From: Pseudoalteromonas luteoviolacea
GTDB taxonomy: Bacteria > Pseudomonadota > Gammaproteobacteria > Enterobacterales > Alteromonadaceae
Reading direction: 5' to 3'
Assembly (NCBI RefSeq): GCF_000814765.1
Contig: NZ_JWIC01000004.1
Location: forward strand, 868,001 to 932,000
DNA: 64,000 nucleotides
Shown: piece after piece, positions 27,375-36,569 of the stretch
Position numbering within the stretch: the stretch's first letter is position 1
Layout: every line of letters starts with the position of its first letter
The notes under the pieces: model-generated
What the model saw: only the letters and a program-made list of their open reading frames with translations
What the model was told of the DNA's origin: nothing
Databases searched by the model: none
Translations under genes and position numbers: made by a program

Positions 27375-28711
27375 CAACAAGAAAGTATTTTGGCACAGAT
27401 GGTGTTCGAGGGCTTGTAGGTGAGTTCCCAATTACCCCTGAATTTGCCTTAAAGTTAGGCTGGGCAGCGGGTAAAGTCTTATCTAAATCAGGTACTAAGA
27501 AAGTGATCATAGGTAAAGACACCAGAATTTCTGGCTATTTACTTGAAACTTCACTTGAAGCAGGCTTGATTGCTGCTGGTATTGATGTGGTATTGCTTGG
27601 CCCAATGCCAACACCAGCTGTCGCGTATTTGACGCAAACATTCAGAGCTGAAGCGGGGATTGTTATCAGTGCTTCTCATAATCCTTACCATGATAATGGG
27701 ATCAAGTTCTTTGGTGGTAATGGTAAGAAGTTAGACGATTCTGTAGAGCTGGAAATAGAAGCGATGCTTGATGAACCAATGACGTGTGTGCCGTCTGAGC
27801 AGTTAGGTAAGGCACGACGCTTAGACAGTGCAAGTGGTCGCTATATTGAGTTTTGTAAGAGCCAGTTCCCTAAAGAATATTCTCTAGAAGGATTGAAAAT
27901 CGTACTAGATTGTGCAAACGGTGCGACTTACCATATTGCACCATCTGTCATGCAAGAACTCGGTGCTGAAGTGATAGCGACAGCATGTGAACCTGATGGA
28001 ATGAATATTAATGCGCAGTGTGGTGCAACACACGTGGATGCGCTTAAGCGTCAGGTATTAGAGCATAAAGCCGATGTTGGCATTGCATATGATGGTGATG
28101 GCGACCGCGTTATGATGGTCGATCACAATGGTCGCGTTTTTGACGGTGATGACATTGTTTACATAGCAGCATTGCAGGCTAAGTTTAATGGCACGCTCAA
28201 AGGCGGCGTCGTCGGCACTGTGATGTCTAATATGGGTTTAGAAAATGCGTTAAAAGCGCAAGATATCCCGTTTTTACGCAGTAAAGTGGGTGACCGCTAT
28301 GTATTGGAGTTGCTGACTCAAGAGGGGTGGAACATTGGTGGCGAAAGTTCGGGCCATGTTCTGAATCTTGACCTCATTGCAACGGGTGATGGTATCATTT
28401 CTAGCCTTCAAGTATTGGCTGCCATGGTAGCACAAAATAAAACACTTAAAGATCTTGGTACTGGCTTTACCAAATATCCAATGAATATGATCAACGTTCG
28501 CTATGCAAAGGGCACTGACCCTGTTAGCAATGAAGCCGTACAGGCTGCTGTGAAAGACGTTGAAACAAAACTCGATGGTAAAGGAAGAGTACTACTTCGT
28601 AAGTCAGGCACAGAGCCAGTAGTACGTGTCATGGTTGAAGCTGAACAAGAGAAGCAAGTTATCGATTTCTCTCAGCAAATTGCAGAAGTTGTTGAATCTG
28701 TGAGCAATTAA
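27371..28711 (+). CDS. glmM: Phosphoglucosamine mutase
   Basis: A 446-residue enzyme converting glucosamine-6-phosphate to glucosamine-1-phosphate for peptidoglycan and LPS precursors. The phosphoserine site is Ser102 in [12 protein letters not shown]; the metal loop is AYDGDGDR, the sugar loop GGESSGH, and the phosphate loop [11 protein letters not shown]. Translationally coupled to folP. Confidence 0.97.
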   Translation: MTTRKYFGTDGVRGLVGEFPITPEFALKLGWAAGKVLSKSGTKKVIIGKDTRISGYLLETSLEAGLIAAGIDVVLLGPMPTPAVAYLTQTFRAEAGIVISASHNPYHDNGIKFFGGNGKKLDDSVELEIEAMLDEPMTCVPSEQLGKARRLDSASGRYIEFCKSQFPKEYSLEGLKIVLDCANGATYHIAPSVMQELGAEVIATACEPDGMNINAQCGATHVDALKRQVLEHKADVGIAYDGDGDRVMMVDHNGRVFDGDDIVYIAALQAKFNGTLKGGVVGTVMSNMGLENALKAQDIPFLRSKVGDRYVLELLTQEGWNIGGESSGHVLNLDLIATGDGIISSLQVLAAMVAQNKTLKDLGTGFTKYPMNMINVRYAKGTDPVSNEAVQAAVKDVETKLDGKGRVLLRKSGTEPVVRVMVEAEQEKQVIDFSQQIAEVVESVSN

Positions 28712-28790
28712 ACCATAAAGCTAAAATTTTTCTTGTAACTTAGGGTGAGTAGCGTTAGTATCTCACCCGCTTTCTGACGCGGAGTATCGA

Positions 28791-29534
28791 ATGTTGAAAA
28801 GAAAGCCTATGGTGGCAGGTAATTGGAAAATGAACGGTTCTGTAGAATTAGTTCAGACAATTACAAGCGCAGTTAAAAACGTCAATAACCAAGATGTTGA
28901 GATTGTTGTGATCCCACCAGCTGCACTGTTAAGTAACGTGGTTGCGTCAGGCGTAGTCGCTGGAGTGCAGACAATTTCAGAGTACGAAAAAGGTGCTTAT
29001 ACTGGTGAAGCCCAAGCTTCTTTAGTAAAGTCCCTTGGTGCGAAATTTACGCTTGTTGGTCACTCTGAAAGACGCAGTATTTTTGGTGAATCTAATGAAG
29101 ATGTAGCCAATAAGTTTGCTCAAGCTCAGGCTAATGAGTTGACACCAATTTTATGTGTTGGTGAAACTGAAGGTCAAAGAGAGCAAGGGCAGACTGAAGA
29201 AGTCGTTGCAGGGCAAATAAACGCTGTAATTGACAAATTAGGTATAGCATCACTGGCTAACTCTGTGATAGCATACGAGCCTGTTTGGGCTATCGGGACT
29301 GGTAAAACGGCTACCCCAGAGCAAGCTCAAGCGGTACACAAGTTTATAAGAGATTTAGTGTCTAAATATGACACTGAAGTTTCTGAAACGCTACAAATAC
29401 TGTATGGTGGTAGCGTTAACGAAAGTAATAGTGAATTATTGTTCGCACAAGCAGATATCGATGGTGGTTTAATTGGTGGCGCAAGCCTTAAACCAGATTC
29501 ATTTACCTCTATCTGTGAGAGTGCAAAGGGATAA
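28791..29534 (+). CDS. tpiA: Triosephosphate isomerase
   Basis: A 247-residue TIM barrel of glycolysis/gluconeogenesis. Catalytic residues: Lys13 in GNWKMNG, His91 in VGHSERR, and a Glu near 163 in AYEPVWAIGTG; phosphate loop YGGSVN. Between glmM and secG, an order I associate with marine gammaproteobacteria; it differs from E. coli, where tpiA lies elsewhere. Confidence 0.97.
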   Translation: MLKRKPMVAGNWKMNGSVELVQTITSAVKNVNNQDVEIVVIPPAALLSNVVASGVVAGVQTISEYEKGAYTGEAQASLVKSLGAKFTLVGHSERRSIFGESNEDVANKFAQAQANELTPILCVGETEGQREQGQTEEVVAGQINAVIDKLGIASLANSVIAYEPVWAIGTGKTATPEQAQAVHKFIRDLVSKYDTEVSETLQILYGGSVNESNSELLFAQADIDGGLIGGASLKPDSFTSICESAKG

Positions 29535-29538
29535 GTAA

Positions 29539-29877
29539 ATGTACGAAATTCTTTTGGTTGTCTACTTAGTCGTTGCTTTAGCGTTGGTTGGAATGATTTT
29601 GATTCAACAAGGTAAAGGTGCCGACATGGGCTCTTCATTTGGAGCAGGTGCATCAGCAACCGTATTCGGTTCGTCAGGTGCAGGCAACTTTATGACCAAA
29701 ACAACGACAGTACTTGCAACCGTGTTTTTCGTGTTAAGTATTGCATTAGGTAACCTTACTGCAGGCCAGATTAAACAAACTGACCAGTGGGAAAACCTAG
29801 AAGCGCCTGCAGCAGTAACTGCTCCAGCAGCGACGGACGTACCAGCTTCTAACGAAGAGTCGGACGTACCAAACTAA
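29539..29877 (+). CDS. secG: Protein translocase subunit SecG
   Basis: A 112-residue inner-membrane protein with two hydrophobic segments (~3–22 and ~52–72) and the conserved MILIQQGKGADMGSSFGAG loop. It joins SecYE to aid preprotein export. The C-terminus is an Ala/Pro/acidic tail. It starts four bases after tpiA and is followed nine bases later by tRNA-Leu. Confidence 0.96.
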   Translation: MYEILLVVYLVVALALVGMILIQQGKGADMGSSFGAGASATVFGSSGAGNFMTKTTTVLATVFFVLSIALGNLTAGQIKQTDQWENLEAPAAVTAPAATDVPASNEESDVPN

Positions 29878-29886
29878 GAAAGATTT

Positions 29887-29972
29887 GCGAATGTGGTGGA
29901 ATTGGTAGACACGCCATCTTGAGGGGGTGGTGAGCTATGCTCGTGGGGGTTCAAGTCCCCCCATTCGCACCA
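29887..29972 (+). tRNA. tRNA-Leu (anticodon GAG)
   Basis: An 86-nt cloverleaf with acceptor GCGAATG/CATTCGC, a long variable arm (class II), anticodon loop TTGAGGG and an encoded CCA end. It corresponds to E. coli leuU, which also follows secG. Confidence 0.96.
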
Positions 29973-29978
29973 AATCAT

Positions 29979-30008
29979 AAACCCGTAGCTTATGGCTACG
30001 GGTTTTTT
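29979..30008 (+). terminator. Terminator after secG–tRNA-Leu
   Basis: CCCGTAGC TTATG GCTACGGG then six Ts, ten bases after the CCA end. Confidence 0.92.
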
Positions 30009-30323
30009 ATTTCCTACCTTTTTTTAAAACGACACTGATCCCTGAATTCGTCTATCCATTGGGTTTTTCATTCTTGCTAAAACTGTAAACCTGATTTTTT
30101 ATTTTGTATCATGTGTAATGCTATCGTTTTAATTGAGTAAAAATTTTACAAATTAATATATTTATGAAGTTTTTATTTCGTTTTTTACAGTAAATGGGTA
30201 TAATAACCTTCCAGAGGAAAGAGGTGCGTATTACGCATCTTTTTTTATGTCTGCTTTTTATGCAGATATGAGCTCCCAGCCTGCCTCAGGCTGATCACAC
30301 ACGGCGATTCCTTTGGAGATTTT
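30009..30323 (+). promoter_or_regulatory. Structured leader upstream of a TonB receptor gene
   Basis: There is no gene in this stretch. A good −10 (TATAAT, 30199–30204) is followed almost at once by a terminator-like hairpin (AGGTGCGT/ACGCATCT plus TTTTTT, 30222–30246). Then come two more small hairpins (TCTGC/GCAGA and CAGCCTG/CAGGCTG near 30277–30293) before GGAG at the receptor start. The layout suggests attenuation or a very short RNA; this is inference. Confidence 0.45.
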
Positions 30324-32510
30324 ATGACAACAGTTTTACCACGCGTTGGTCTATCTGCGCTAAGCGCTGCGATATTATCCGCAGTCAGTTTACCTACCTT
30401 TGCAGCTGAAGATATACAGGCTAAGAATAATACCTTTGAAAAAATTGAGGTAACGGCTCGTAAACGTACAGAAAGTCTATTTGAAACACCAACAGCGATT
30501 ACATCGATTGGCTCGGATGCTATTGAAAAAGGCAATATGAGCAATTTAGATGATATTGGTAAATTTGTTCCAAACCTAAATATCACTCGCTATGGCGTGG
30601 GAAATGCCGCACATGCATCAGTATTCATTCGAGGTATCGGATTACAAGATCATGTTATTACCACAGATCCAGGTGTTGGTGTATATGTCGATGGTGTGTA
30701 CTTAGGTCGCCAGATGGGATCTAACTTATCTTTACCAAATATTGAGCGCGTTGAGGTACTACGTGGACCGCAAGGTACGTTGTATGGTCGTAATACTTTG
30801 GGTGGCGCGGTTAATATCATTACCAAAAAGCCTGGTAGTGAAGACATTGTGCGCGTTGAGTCAAAAGTGGGCTCTCGTGGTAGGTTGGGTGGTGATATAT
30901 ACACCAATCAAACCATCAATGATCAATGGAGCTTTGCAGCCAACGCGTCTTACAAAGAACGTGAAGGCGTTGGCCATGCTGTGAATCTAACAAATCCTGA
31001 AAAAGAAATTGGCGAAGAGCAAGAAATGAGCGGCCGCGTAGCTGTGAAATGGCAGCCAAGCAGTGACTTCAGCTTGAATGTTGCCATTGACGCAGTAGAC
31101 AATGAATCAGGTCAATCACCTTACACGATTGAAGTCACCGGCGGTCTCGATCCAAATGACCCTAATAACGGCGATTTTCCTTTGCTGAAGGAAAGCATGT
31201 TACCTGACAACCCAGACGATTTAGGTTCAACAGTTGCGGGCATAGAAAGTACAGATTACTCTGGTTGGGGAGCATCTGTGATTGCTGATTGGCAAGTCAA
31301 TGATGAATATGCAGTGAAGTTTATTACCAGTAAGCGCAGCTCAGATTATACAGGTGGCCTTGATGACGACGGTACACCGCTTCACTTGTCTGAATTCCCT
31401 GAAGAAGGTGGTGCGGACCAGTTCTCAGTTGAGTTTCAGTTAAATGGTACATTCGATTCTTGGGACTTTGTTTCAGGTCTTTATTATTTTAATGAAGATG
31501 GCTTCACAGCATCGGCACCTTATGTATATAGCCCATTTAATACTCCAGCAGCACCAGGTTCATTCCGCATTGAGCAAGAAACTGATTCTTACGCTGCTTA
31601 CTTTAATGCGAGCTTCGATATTACCGAGCAATTAAGCTTAGGTGGTGGCTTAAGGTATTCAGAAGACTCGAAAGAGGCAAAAGCTGACTTTACATACTTT
31701 GCAAAAAATGCAAACGCTGAATTTGATGAAGTGACTTGGGACGTGAATGCGGCATATCAATTAAATTCTGATATGAACGTGTATGCACAAATACAAAAAG
31801 GTTACCAAAGCGGCGGCTTCCCACCACGTCCATTTGGTGGTGCTGATGCATTTGTTTCGTTCGATGAGACTAAAGCACTTAACTACGAAGTTGGTTTCAA
31901 AGGTCAGGTGCATGACCGTGTGTCTATGATGGTTGCTGTGTTTGTGACTGATTACACAGATTTGGCATTACCATTCAACGATCCATCAAATGGATTCAAT
32001 ACATATATTGAGAATGCTGGTGAGTCACGTGCGCAAGGTATTGAGCTAGAAACGACAGTTGCCGTGACAGATGATTTTAGTATCCGCAGTTCAGTGGGTT
32101 ATCTGGATTCAGAAATCACGCACGTTGACGATGGCGTTCAAGGTATCACGGTAGGTAATGCACCTGCATTGACACCCCGCTGGACCGTGATGGTTGCCCC
32201 TTCATACTTTATGGACCTAGACTCAGGAGCGACCGTTGCTGTGAACGCTAGTTACTCTTACCGTTCAGATATGCAAGGTCAATCAGTGAATAACCCGAAT
32301 GAATTTATTGAGTCTCGCGAGTTGTTTGGTTTTAATATTTCTTATACAAACAGTGAAGGTGATACAGAAGTTACCTTATACGGCGAGAATGTTTTCAACG
32401 AAGTATATGATGTCGGTCGTTTACAACAAGCTGGTTTTGTTGGCATCATGCGCAGCAATGACCGCAGTGAATTTGGCTTAAAGTTTAGAAAGGACTTTTG
32501 GTTAGATTAA
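30324..32510 (+). CDS. TonB-dependent outer-membrane receptor
   Basis: A 728-residue receptor with a signal peptide (cleavage near TFAA|ED). TonB-box-like IEVTARK segment, plug domain (~45–160: FVPNLNI, VFIRGIG, VGVYVDGVYLGRQ, VEVLRGPQGTLYGRNTLGGAVNI), then a barrel ending in KFRKDFWLD. The plug resembles siderophore receptors of the FyuA/iron-complex type found in marine and sphingomonad bacteria. Ligand unknown; no transporter or synthesis genes are adjacent and I see no Fur-like box. GGAG precedes the ATG. Confidence 0.88.
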   Translation: MTTVLPRVGLSALSAAILSAVSLPTFAAEDIQAKNNTFEKIEVTARKRTESLFETPTAITSIGSDAIEKGNMSNLDDIGKFVPNLNITRYGVGNAAHASVFIRGIGLQDHVITTDPGVGVYVDGVYLGRQMGSNLSLPNIERVEVLRGPQGTLYGRNTLGGAVNIITKKPGSEDIVRVESKVGSRGRLGGDIYTNQTINDQWSFAANASYKEREGVGHAVNLTNPEKEIGEEQEMSGRVAVKWQPSSDFSLNVAIDAVDNESGQSPYTIEVTGGLDPNDPNNGDFPLLKESMLPDNPDDLGSTVAGIESTDYSGWGASVIADWQVNDEYAVKFITSKRSSDYTGGLDDDGTPLHLSEFPEEGGADQFSVEFQLNGTFDSWDFVSGLYYFNEDGFTASAPYVYSPFNTPAAPGSFRIEQETDSYAAYFNASFDITEQLSLGGGLRYSEDSKEAKADFTYFAKNANAEFDEVTWDVNAAYQLNSDMNVYAQIQKGYQSGGFPPRPFGGADAFVSFDETKALNYEVGFKGQVHDRVSMMVAVFVTDYTDLALPFNDPSNGFNTYIENAGESRAQGIELETTVAVTDDFSIRSSVGYLDSEITHVDDGVQGITVGNAPALTPRWTVMVAPSYFMDLDSGATVAVNASYSYRSDMQGQSVNNPNEFIESRELFGFNISYTNSEGDTEVTLYGENVFNEVYDVGRLQQAGFVGIMRSNDRSEFGLKFRKDFWLD

Positions 32511-32518
32511 GTAAATAA

Positions 32519-32548
32519 GGCAGGCCAACTTATGTTGGCCTGCTTTTT
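32519..32548 (+). terminator. Terminator after the TonB receptor gene
   Basis: GCAGGCCAAC TTAT GTTGGCCTGC followed by five Ts. Confidence 0.93.
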
Positions 32549-32664
32549 CTTTTTTTTGCCGCAAGGCTACGTTCACTATTTTTCCGTAGGCACTGAATAA
32601 TCAATGACAGGCTTGCTCGATTACCCTAAACTCTCCTTTATATTCAGTTTATCTAGACGATTTA

Positions 32665-34638
32665 ATGCAGTTTACAGTTCATACATTATCGCGGCTCATG
32701 GATGGGATCAGTGCCATGTCAATTTCGACTAAAGGCATCGTGATTGAGACTAAATCGGTAAAAAAACTGTACACTTGGCAAATTCAATCTCAGCCTCCAG
32801 TTATTTTAAACGGTAAAATTACCCCTAAAATTCAAATTTTTACGCCAGAGTCTAGTTTTAAAGTACGGATCCAAGGATGTGATTTAGAGGCAGCACAATT
32901 TGAATTGCAAAAGCTTTGGTTAAGCTCTCATGTTAATAAGTTGACGCAAAGTATCGCTAAACTTGAGTCGTTATTGGAAAAAAGGTATCTGTCTCACAGT
33001 TTATTGCTTACAGCGCAAAAAATGACCTCAGAGTTGGCGGGCTATTGGTTAAATTGGTCGCTAGACAAACGTTTTGAAAGGCATCTCGCTCAAACTCGCT
33101 TCACTTTAGAAGAAGTACACACATGGCAGCAGCAAGATATTGATGAGTTTAGAGAAGCCTATATTAAAAAGCAGCTGCATGATTATGAAGCCTACTTTGA
33201 TTCAGTTGCGTCCAAGCCATTGACCATCGCTCAGCGCAGAGCGTGTGTGGTTGTTGATGAAAGACAATTGTTGCTCGCGGGTGCTGGTACGGGAAAAACC
33301 AGTGTGATGATCGCAAAAGTGGGTTATTTACTGAACGCTAAACTGGCAAACAGCGAGCAAATTTTAATGCTTGCTTATGGCAAAGATGCTGCAGATGAAA
33401 TGCAACAAAGGCTTAAAAACGCAAATTTTGAAGCCACTTGCCGTACTTTTCATAGTCTAGGGACGTATATTTTAGGTCAAGTGGAAGGAAAGCCGCCGAC
33501 TCTTTCTCAGTTATGTCATAACGAAAAAAAGAAGCAGCAATTTATCCACGATGCATTGGTGTCTCTTTGCCAAGACCGCGCTTATGAGCAACGATTACAG
33601 CAGTTATTGATGGTGCATTTTGGATATAAGCCAGATGAAAAGGAGGTGGATTTTTCTGCAAGCTCTGTAGCGCGATTGGTTAAGCAGTTTAGTGATCTTA
33701 TAAGTTTGTATAAACAGGCTTCTAGCCTTGGCAGCTTACAAAACTTAGAAATAGAATTTGAAGATTTGCTCAGTGTATTTCGTCCTGTCATTACGGAATA
33801 TCAACTGTATCTTAATAATGAACAGGCGATTGATTATGATGACATGATTAGTCTTGCAACTAAATATGTTAAAGAGGGACGCTTTAAGAGTCCTTGGGTG
33901 CATATTTTGGTCGATGAATTTCAGGATATATCTTTAGTTAGGGCTGAGTTGGTCAAGGCGCTATTAGCACAGTATACACGAAGTCACTTATTTGCCGTTG
34001 GAGACGATTGGCAGTCGATTTATCGTTTCAATGGTGCCGATCTTGGGCTTACGACAAAGTTTACGCATCATTTTGGCGTCTCTACAGTCATGCAACTGGA
34101 TAAAACGTTTCGATATGGCCAAGACTTACTCGATTTGGCCAGTCATTTTGTATGCCAAAACCCACAGCAAATTGTCAAACAAGTTCGTGCGCAGAGCGTA
34201 CCTGATGCTCCTTCTATTATGATCACGCCAGAAATGTCGACGAATGCATACACCTTAGTGATCAAGCAAATAGCCATGCGTCATTCAGGATATACATCAG
34301 TAATGATCCTTGCACGTTACCATAAGCAGCTTCCTTCTAAAGAGGAGTTAATGCTATTAAATGATCAATATACACAACTGAATATTACTGCCATGACATT
34401 TCATGCGGCAAAGGGTAAAGAAGCTGATTTTACAATTCTAACAGGGTTAGATAAAAACTCTGTACCAGCAACTCGCCAAAATGACCGAATTATTGAGGCA
34501 TTTCTTCCTCCGCTAGAGACCTATCCAGATGCTGAAGAGCGTCGCTTGTTTTATGTGGCATTAACCCGTGCAAAACGCCAAGCCTATATCATGTCTCCTA
34601 GTGAACCGAGCACTTTTATTAAAGAGTTGGAATCCTAA
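32665..34638 (+). CDS. helD: DNA helicase IV (UvrD/Rep superfamily 1)
   Basis: A 657-residue 3'-5' SF1 helicase. The ~180-residue N-terminal extension before the helicase core and the overall pattern match E. coli HelD. Motif Q/I: TIAQRRA, then AGAGTGKTS (205–213); motif II VDEFQDIS; motif III AVGDDWQSIYRF; motif IV region LDKTFRYGQD; motif V TFHAAKGKEAD; motif VI FYVALTRAKR. The C-terminus is slightly shorter than in E. coli. A role in recombinational repair is known for the family. Start ATG 32665 lacks a strong ribosome site. Confidence 0.9.
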   Translation: MQFTVHTLSRLMDGISAMSISTKGIVIETKSVKKLYTWQIQSQPPVILNGKITPKIQIFTPESSFKVRIQGCDLEAAQFELQKLWLSSHVNKLTQSIAKLESLLEKRYLSHSLLLTAQKMTSELAGYWLNWSLDKRFERHLAQTRFTLEEVHTWQQQDIDEFREAYIKKQLHDYEAYFDSVASKPLTIAQRRACVVVDERQLLLAGAGTGKTSVMIAKVGYLLNAKLANSEQILMLAYGKDAADEMQQRLKNANFEATCRTFHSLGTYILGQVEGKPPTLSQLCHNEKKKQQFIHDALVSLCQDRAYEQRLQQLLMVHFGYKPDEKEVDFSASSVARLVKQFSDLISLYKQASSLGSLQNLEIEFEDLLSVFRPVITEYQLYLNNEQAIDYDDMISLATKYVKEGRFKSPWVHILVDEFQDISLVRAELVKALLAQYTRSHLFAVGDDWQSIYRFNGADLGLTTKFTHHFGVSTVMQLDKTFRYGQDLLDLASHFVCQNPQQIVKQVRAQSVPDAPSIMITPEMSTNAYTLVIKQIAMRHSGYTSVMILARYHKQLPSKEELMLLNDQYTQLNITAMTFHAAKGKEADFTILTGLDKNSVPATRQNDRIIEAFLPPLETYPDAEERRLFYVALTRAKRQAYIMSPSEPSTFIKELES

Positions 34639-34995
34639 TCTTATAGCTTCATTTTAAATACAAAATGGTTAAGTTTATAGGGTCTAGATTAGCCTATCTA
34701 TATCAAGTTTAACTTCAGAAATCAGGCCTTTTACTTCTGAGCTTACTGAGGTAAAACACGCTTCAAATAATTCCTCGGTCTAGAAAGCTATTTCATTGAG
34801 TTCAATTTAAATACTTGTGTGATTAAAATTAAAGCGAAATGCAATAATTAAGCTGAAAAAGACAGCTCCAGCATAGTTGAACAATGCGATATCAAGCTAA
34901 TTTCAATATTATTCTAACAAACACAAACTGATTGGTTGTTTTTTGAACTTGTAGACGGTAAAAGTGAACTAGATAATACATTTAATTCCAAAACA
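34639..34995. other. Gene-free, AT-rich stretch
   Basis: I see no convincing gene, RNA or terminator here. A weak TTTTAC/GTAAAA inverted repeat lies near 34729–34756. The frame of the next gene is open from a TTG at 34936, but that start has no ribosome site. Confidence 0.5.
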
Positions 34996-35733
34996 ATGAA
35001 GACAGTCGCAGCTTTATTAGAGGCAAAAATCTCTATCAAATATGTGTTAGCTCTATTATTAGGTTTATACCTTGCAGACTTTTCGATTAAAAGCGACAGC
35101 GTTAGTAACCCACCTCAGAAGAAAGTTTCTCAAGAACATGTCGTTAATAATCCTCTAGATAAGCATGCTTCAGAGACTGGTACAGAAGTCGTGACAGAGT
35201 TCAAAACCATTGCGGAAATTACAGACATTTTCACGCCAACTAATTTAGTAGATGCAGTAAATCAACATCCTTATCAAGATTTGGTCCCAAGCGCGGATGC
35301 TCCAGAGCAGCTCACAATTATGCAGTTGGAGGCTGAGCTTGCGATAAAAGATTTTGAGCTATATATACAAGCCATACAAAACCAAGATGGCAAGCGAGTC
35401 AGTGCAGCTGAGCGCTTCTCTGATGAACCGATAGATCATCAGTGGGCTCAATTACAAGAGCAAAAATATGGAGAGTTGTTTAATGAAGATGCGTTAAGTC
35501 TTTATCCATTTGAGAATACCCAATGTCGCAGTAACCAATGTGCAACTAAAGTGTTTTTGCAAAGCGATGATGAGGTACATGCATTATCTGAAGATTTAAA
35601 TTCAGTATTGGATATGCAGTCTCAAGGACACGGCGCGTTGCCTGTGATGATTGAACGAGACCCAAATTCAGATCATTTTACTGTTTATATAGCAAGAACT
35701 ATGAAGGGGTTTAATTTATCTGGTTCTAATTAA
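34996..35733 (+). CDS. Membrane-anchored protein of unknown function
   Basis: A ~245-residue product with one N-terminal hydrophobic anchor (YVLALLLGLYLADF, ~14–28) and a polar, acidic remainder expected in the periplasm. It has one close Cys pair (CRSNQC) near residue 180. I do not recognise the family. The ATG at 34996 puts the anchor at the N-terminus; a TTG at 34936 would add 20 polar residues. Neither has a clear ribosome site, so the start is uncertain. Its neighbours do not suggest a function. Confidence 0.55.
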   Translation: MKTVAALLEAKISIKYVLALLLGLYLADFSIKSDSVSNPPQKKVSQEHVVNNPLDKHASETGTEVVTEFKTIAEITDIFTPTNLVDAVNQHPYQDLVPSADAPEQLTIMQLEAELAIKDFELYIQAIQNQDGKRVSAAERFSDEPIDHQWAQLQEQKYGELFNEDALSLYPFENTQCRSNQCATKVFLQSDDEVHALSEDLNSVLDMQSQGHGALPVMIERDPNSDHFTVYIARTMKGFNLSGSN

Positions 35734-35850
35734 TGATAATAGCATAAGAAAAATAAGAGGTTATGAGCTGGTATCTGTATTCAAGTAAATTTATAAACCA
35801 TAGGTATAAATATAGGACTTATGGCCATCATTCATCTTAAGGAGGAAAAT

Positions 35851-36078
35851 ATGTATAAGGTTTTAAAAAGCACCGCATTAGCGGCTTTATTGGTCGCTTC
35901 AGGCCAAGCGCTGGCTTGGACTTCAAATGACCCAAGTTTTAATGATAACTGTAGCTGGCAAGTAACTAGAACGCACAGCGCTCCGGGATTTTATGGTGTT
36001 GAATATAAAGCCATTGGTTCATGTAAATATCGAAATAAATTTATGAACTATAGACATCAAATGATCCATTATTGGTAA
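35851..36078 (+). CDS. Small exported cysteine-pair peptide
   Basis: A 75-residue product with a classical signal peptide (MYKVLKSTALAALLVASGQA, cleavage after ALA) and a predicted mature part of ~52 residues that is basic and aromatic (many Trp, Tyr, His, Arg) with exactly two Cys residues, able to form one disulfide. An ideal ribosome site, AAGGAGG, is five bases before the ATG, and a strong terminator follows, so it is a well-expressed single-gene unit. I know no family for it. It could be a secreted peptide, a toxin-like peptide or a structural surface protein. Confidence 0.72.
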   Translation: MYKVLKSTALAALLVASGQALAWTSNDPSFNDNCSWQVTRTHSAPGFYGVEYKAIGSCKYRNKFMNYRHQMIHYW

Positions 36079-36081
36079 TTT

Positions 36082-36109
36082 AAAAAACCGCGATAATCGC
36101 GGTTTTTTT
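36082..36109 (+). terminator. Terminator of the small exported peptide gene
   Basis: CCGCGAT/ATCGCGG stem with flanking A- and T-runs (seven Ts after the stem), directly after the stop codon. Confidence 0.92.
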
Positions 36110-36113
36110 ATAA

Positions 36114-36150
36114 CTTTTAGCTGCCTACTGATTAAGTAGGCAGCTAAAAG
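36114..36150. repeat. 16-bp perfect inverted repeat between the two peptide genes
   Basis: CTTTTAGCTGCCTACT, five-base loop GATTA, then its exact complement. It lies eight bases past the stop of the minus-strand peptide gene. No T-run follows on that strand, so it may be a 3'-end stabiliser or a weak terminator. Confidence 0.75.
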
Positions 36151-36157
36151 TACGCTT

Positions 36158-36340
36158 TTATTCAGGAAAGATTTCACATGGTCTGCCAGGACCTCTTTGC
36201 GTCCAGCAAACATCGTTAGAATTACATATGTCAGTCGGTTGGATAGTGCCTCCGCCTATTTGAGGTGTTGCTGCTTTTGGCAATGTATTGATATTTGGAG
36301 TGAGTTTTTTAATACTTTTTTTATTTAATTTTAAGTTCAT
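36158..36340 (-). CDS. Putative ribosomally made, modified peptide (RiPP) precursor with GG-type leader
   Basis: A 60-residue peptide. A lysine/leucine-rich leader (MNLKLNKKSIKKL, then TLPKAATPQ) ends in a glycine motif, IGGG, at ~28–31. The C-terminal core of ~29 residues holds three Cys plus Thr, Ser and Pro-Gly (ICNSNDVCWTQRGPGRPC). The leader style is that of short double-glycine precursor peptides of marine gammaproteobacteria and Bacteroidetes; the similarity is from memory and has not been searched. AAGGAAG lies five bases before the ATG. No maturation enzyme (LanB/C, radical SAM, YcaO) or peptidase-transporter is in the neighbourhood. The nearest upstream neighbour on its own strand is a TonB receptor gene. 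Confidence 0.62.
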   Translation of the reverse strand: MNLKLNKKSIKKLTPNINTLPKAATPQIGGGTIQPTDICNSNDVCWTQRGPGRPCEIFPE

Positions 36341-36569
36341 ACTAGCTTCCTTCTATTAATTTACATTATTTCAGGGATTAGTGCAGGGTATAAAGCAAAC
36401 TTCCATTGGTAAATTATTACCCAAATATGTTGATAACATATTTATTACAAAGAAATCAAGTATGATTTTTAGACAATATGTGCATGTGAGAATTTGGAGC
36501 ACTACATAGGTTCTGGTGCTCAGTGGTGGGTGCTGTCGCCAGCAGGTAGTACTGGCGACAAAAAGTATA

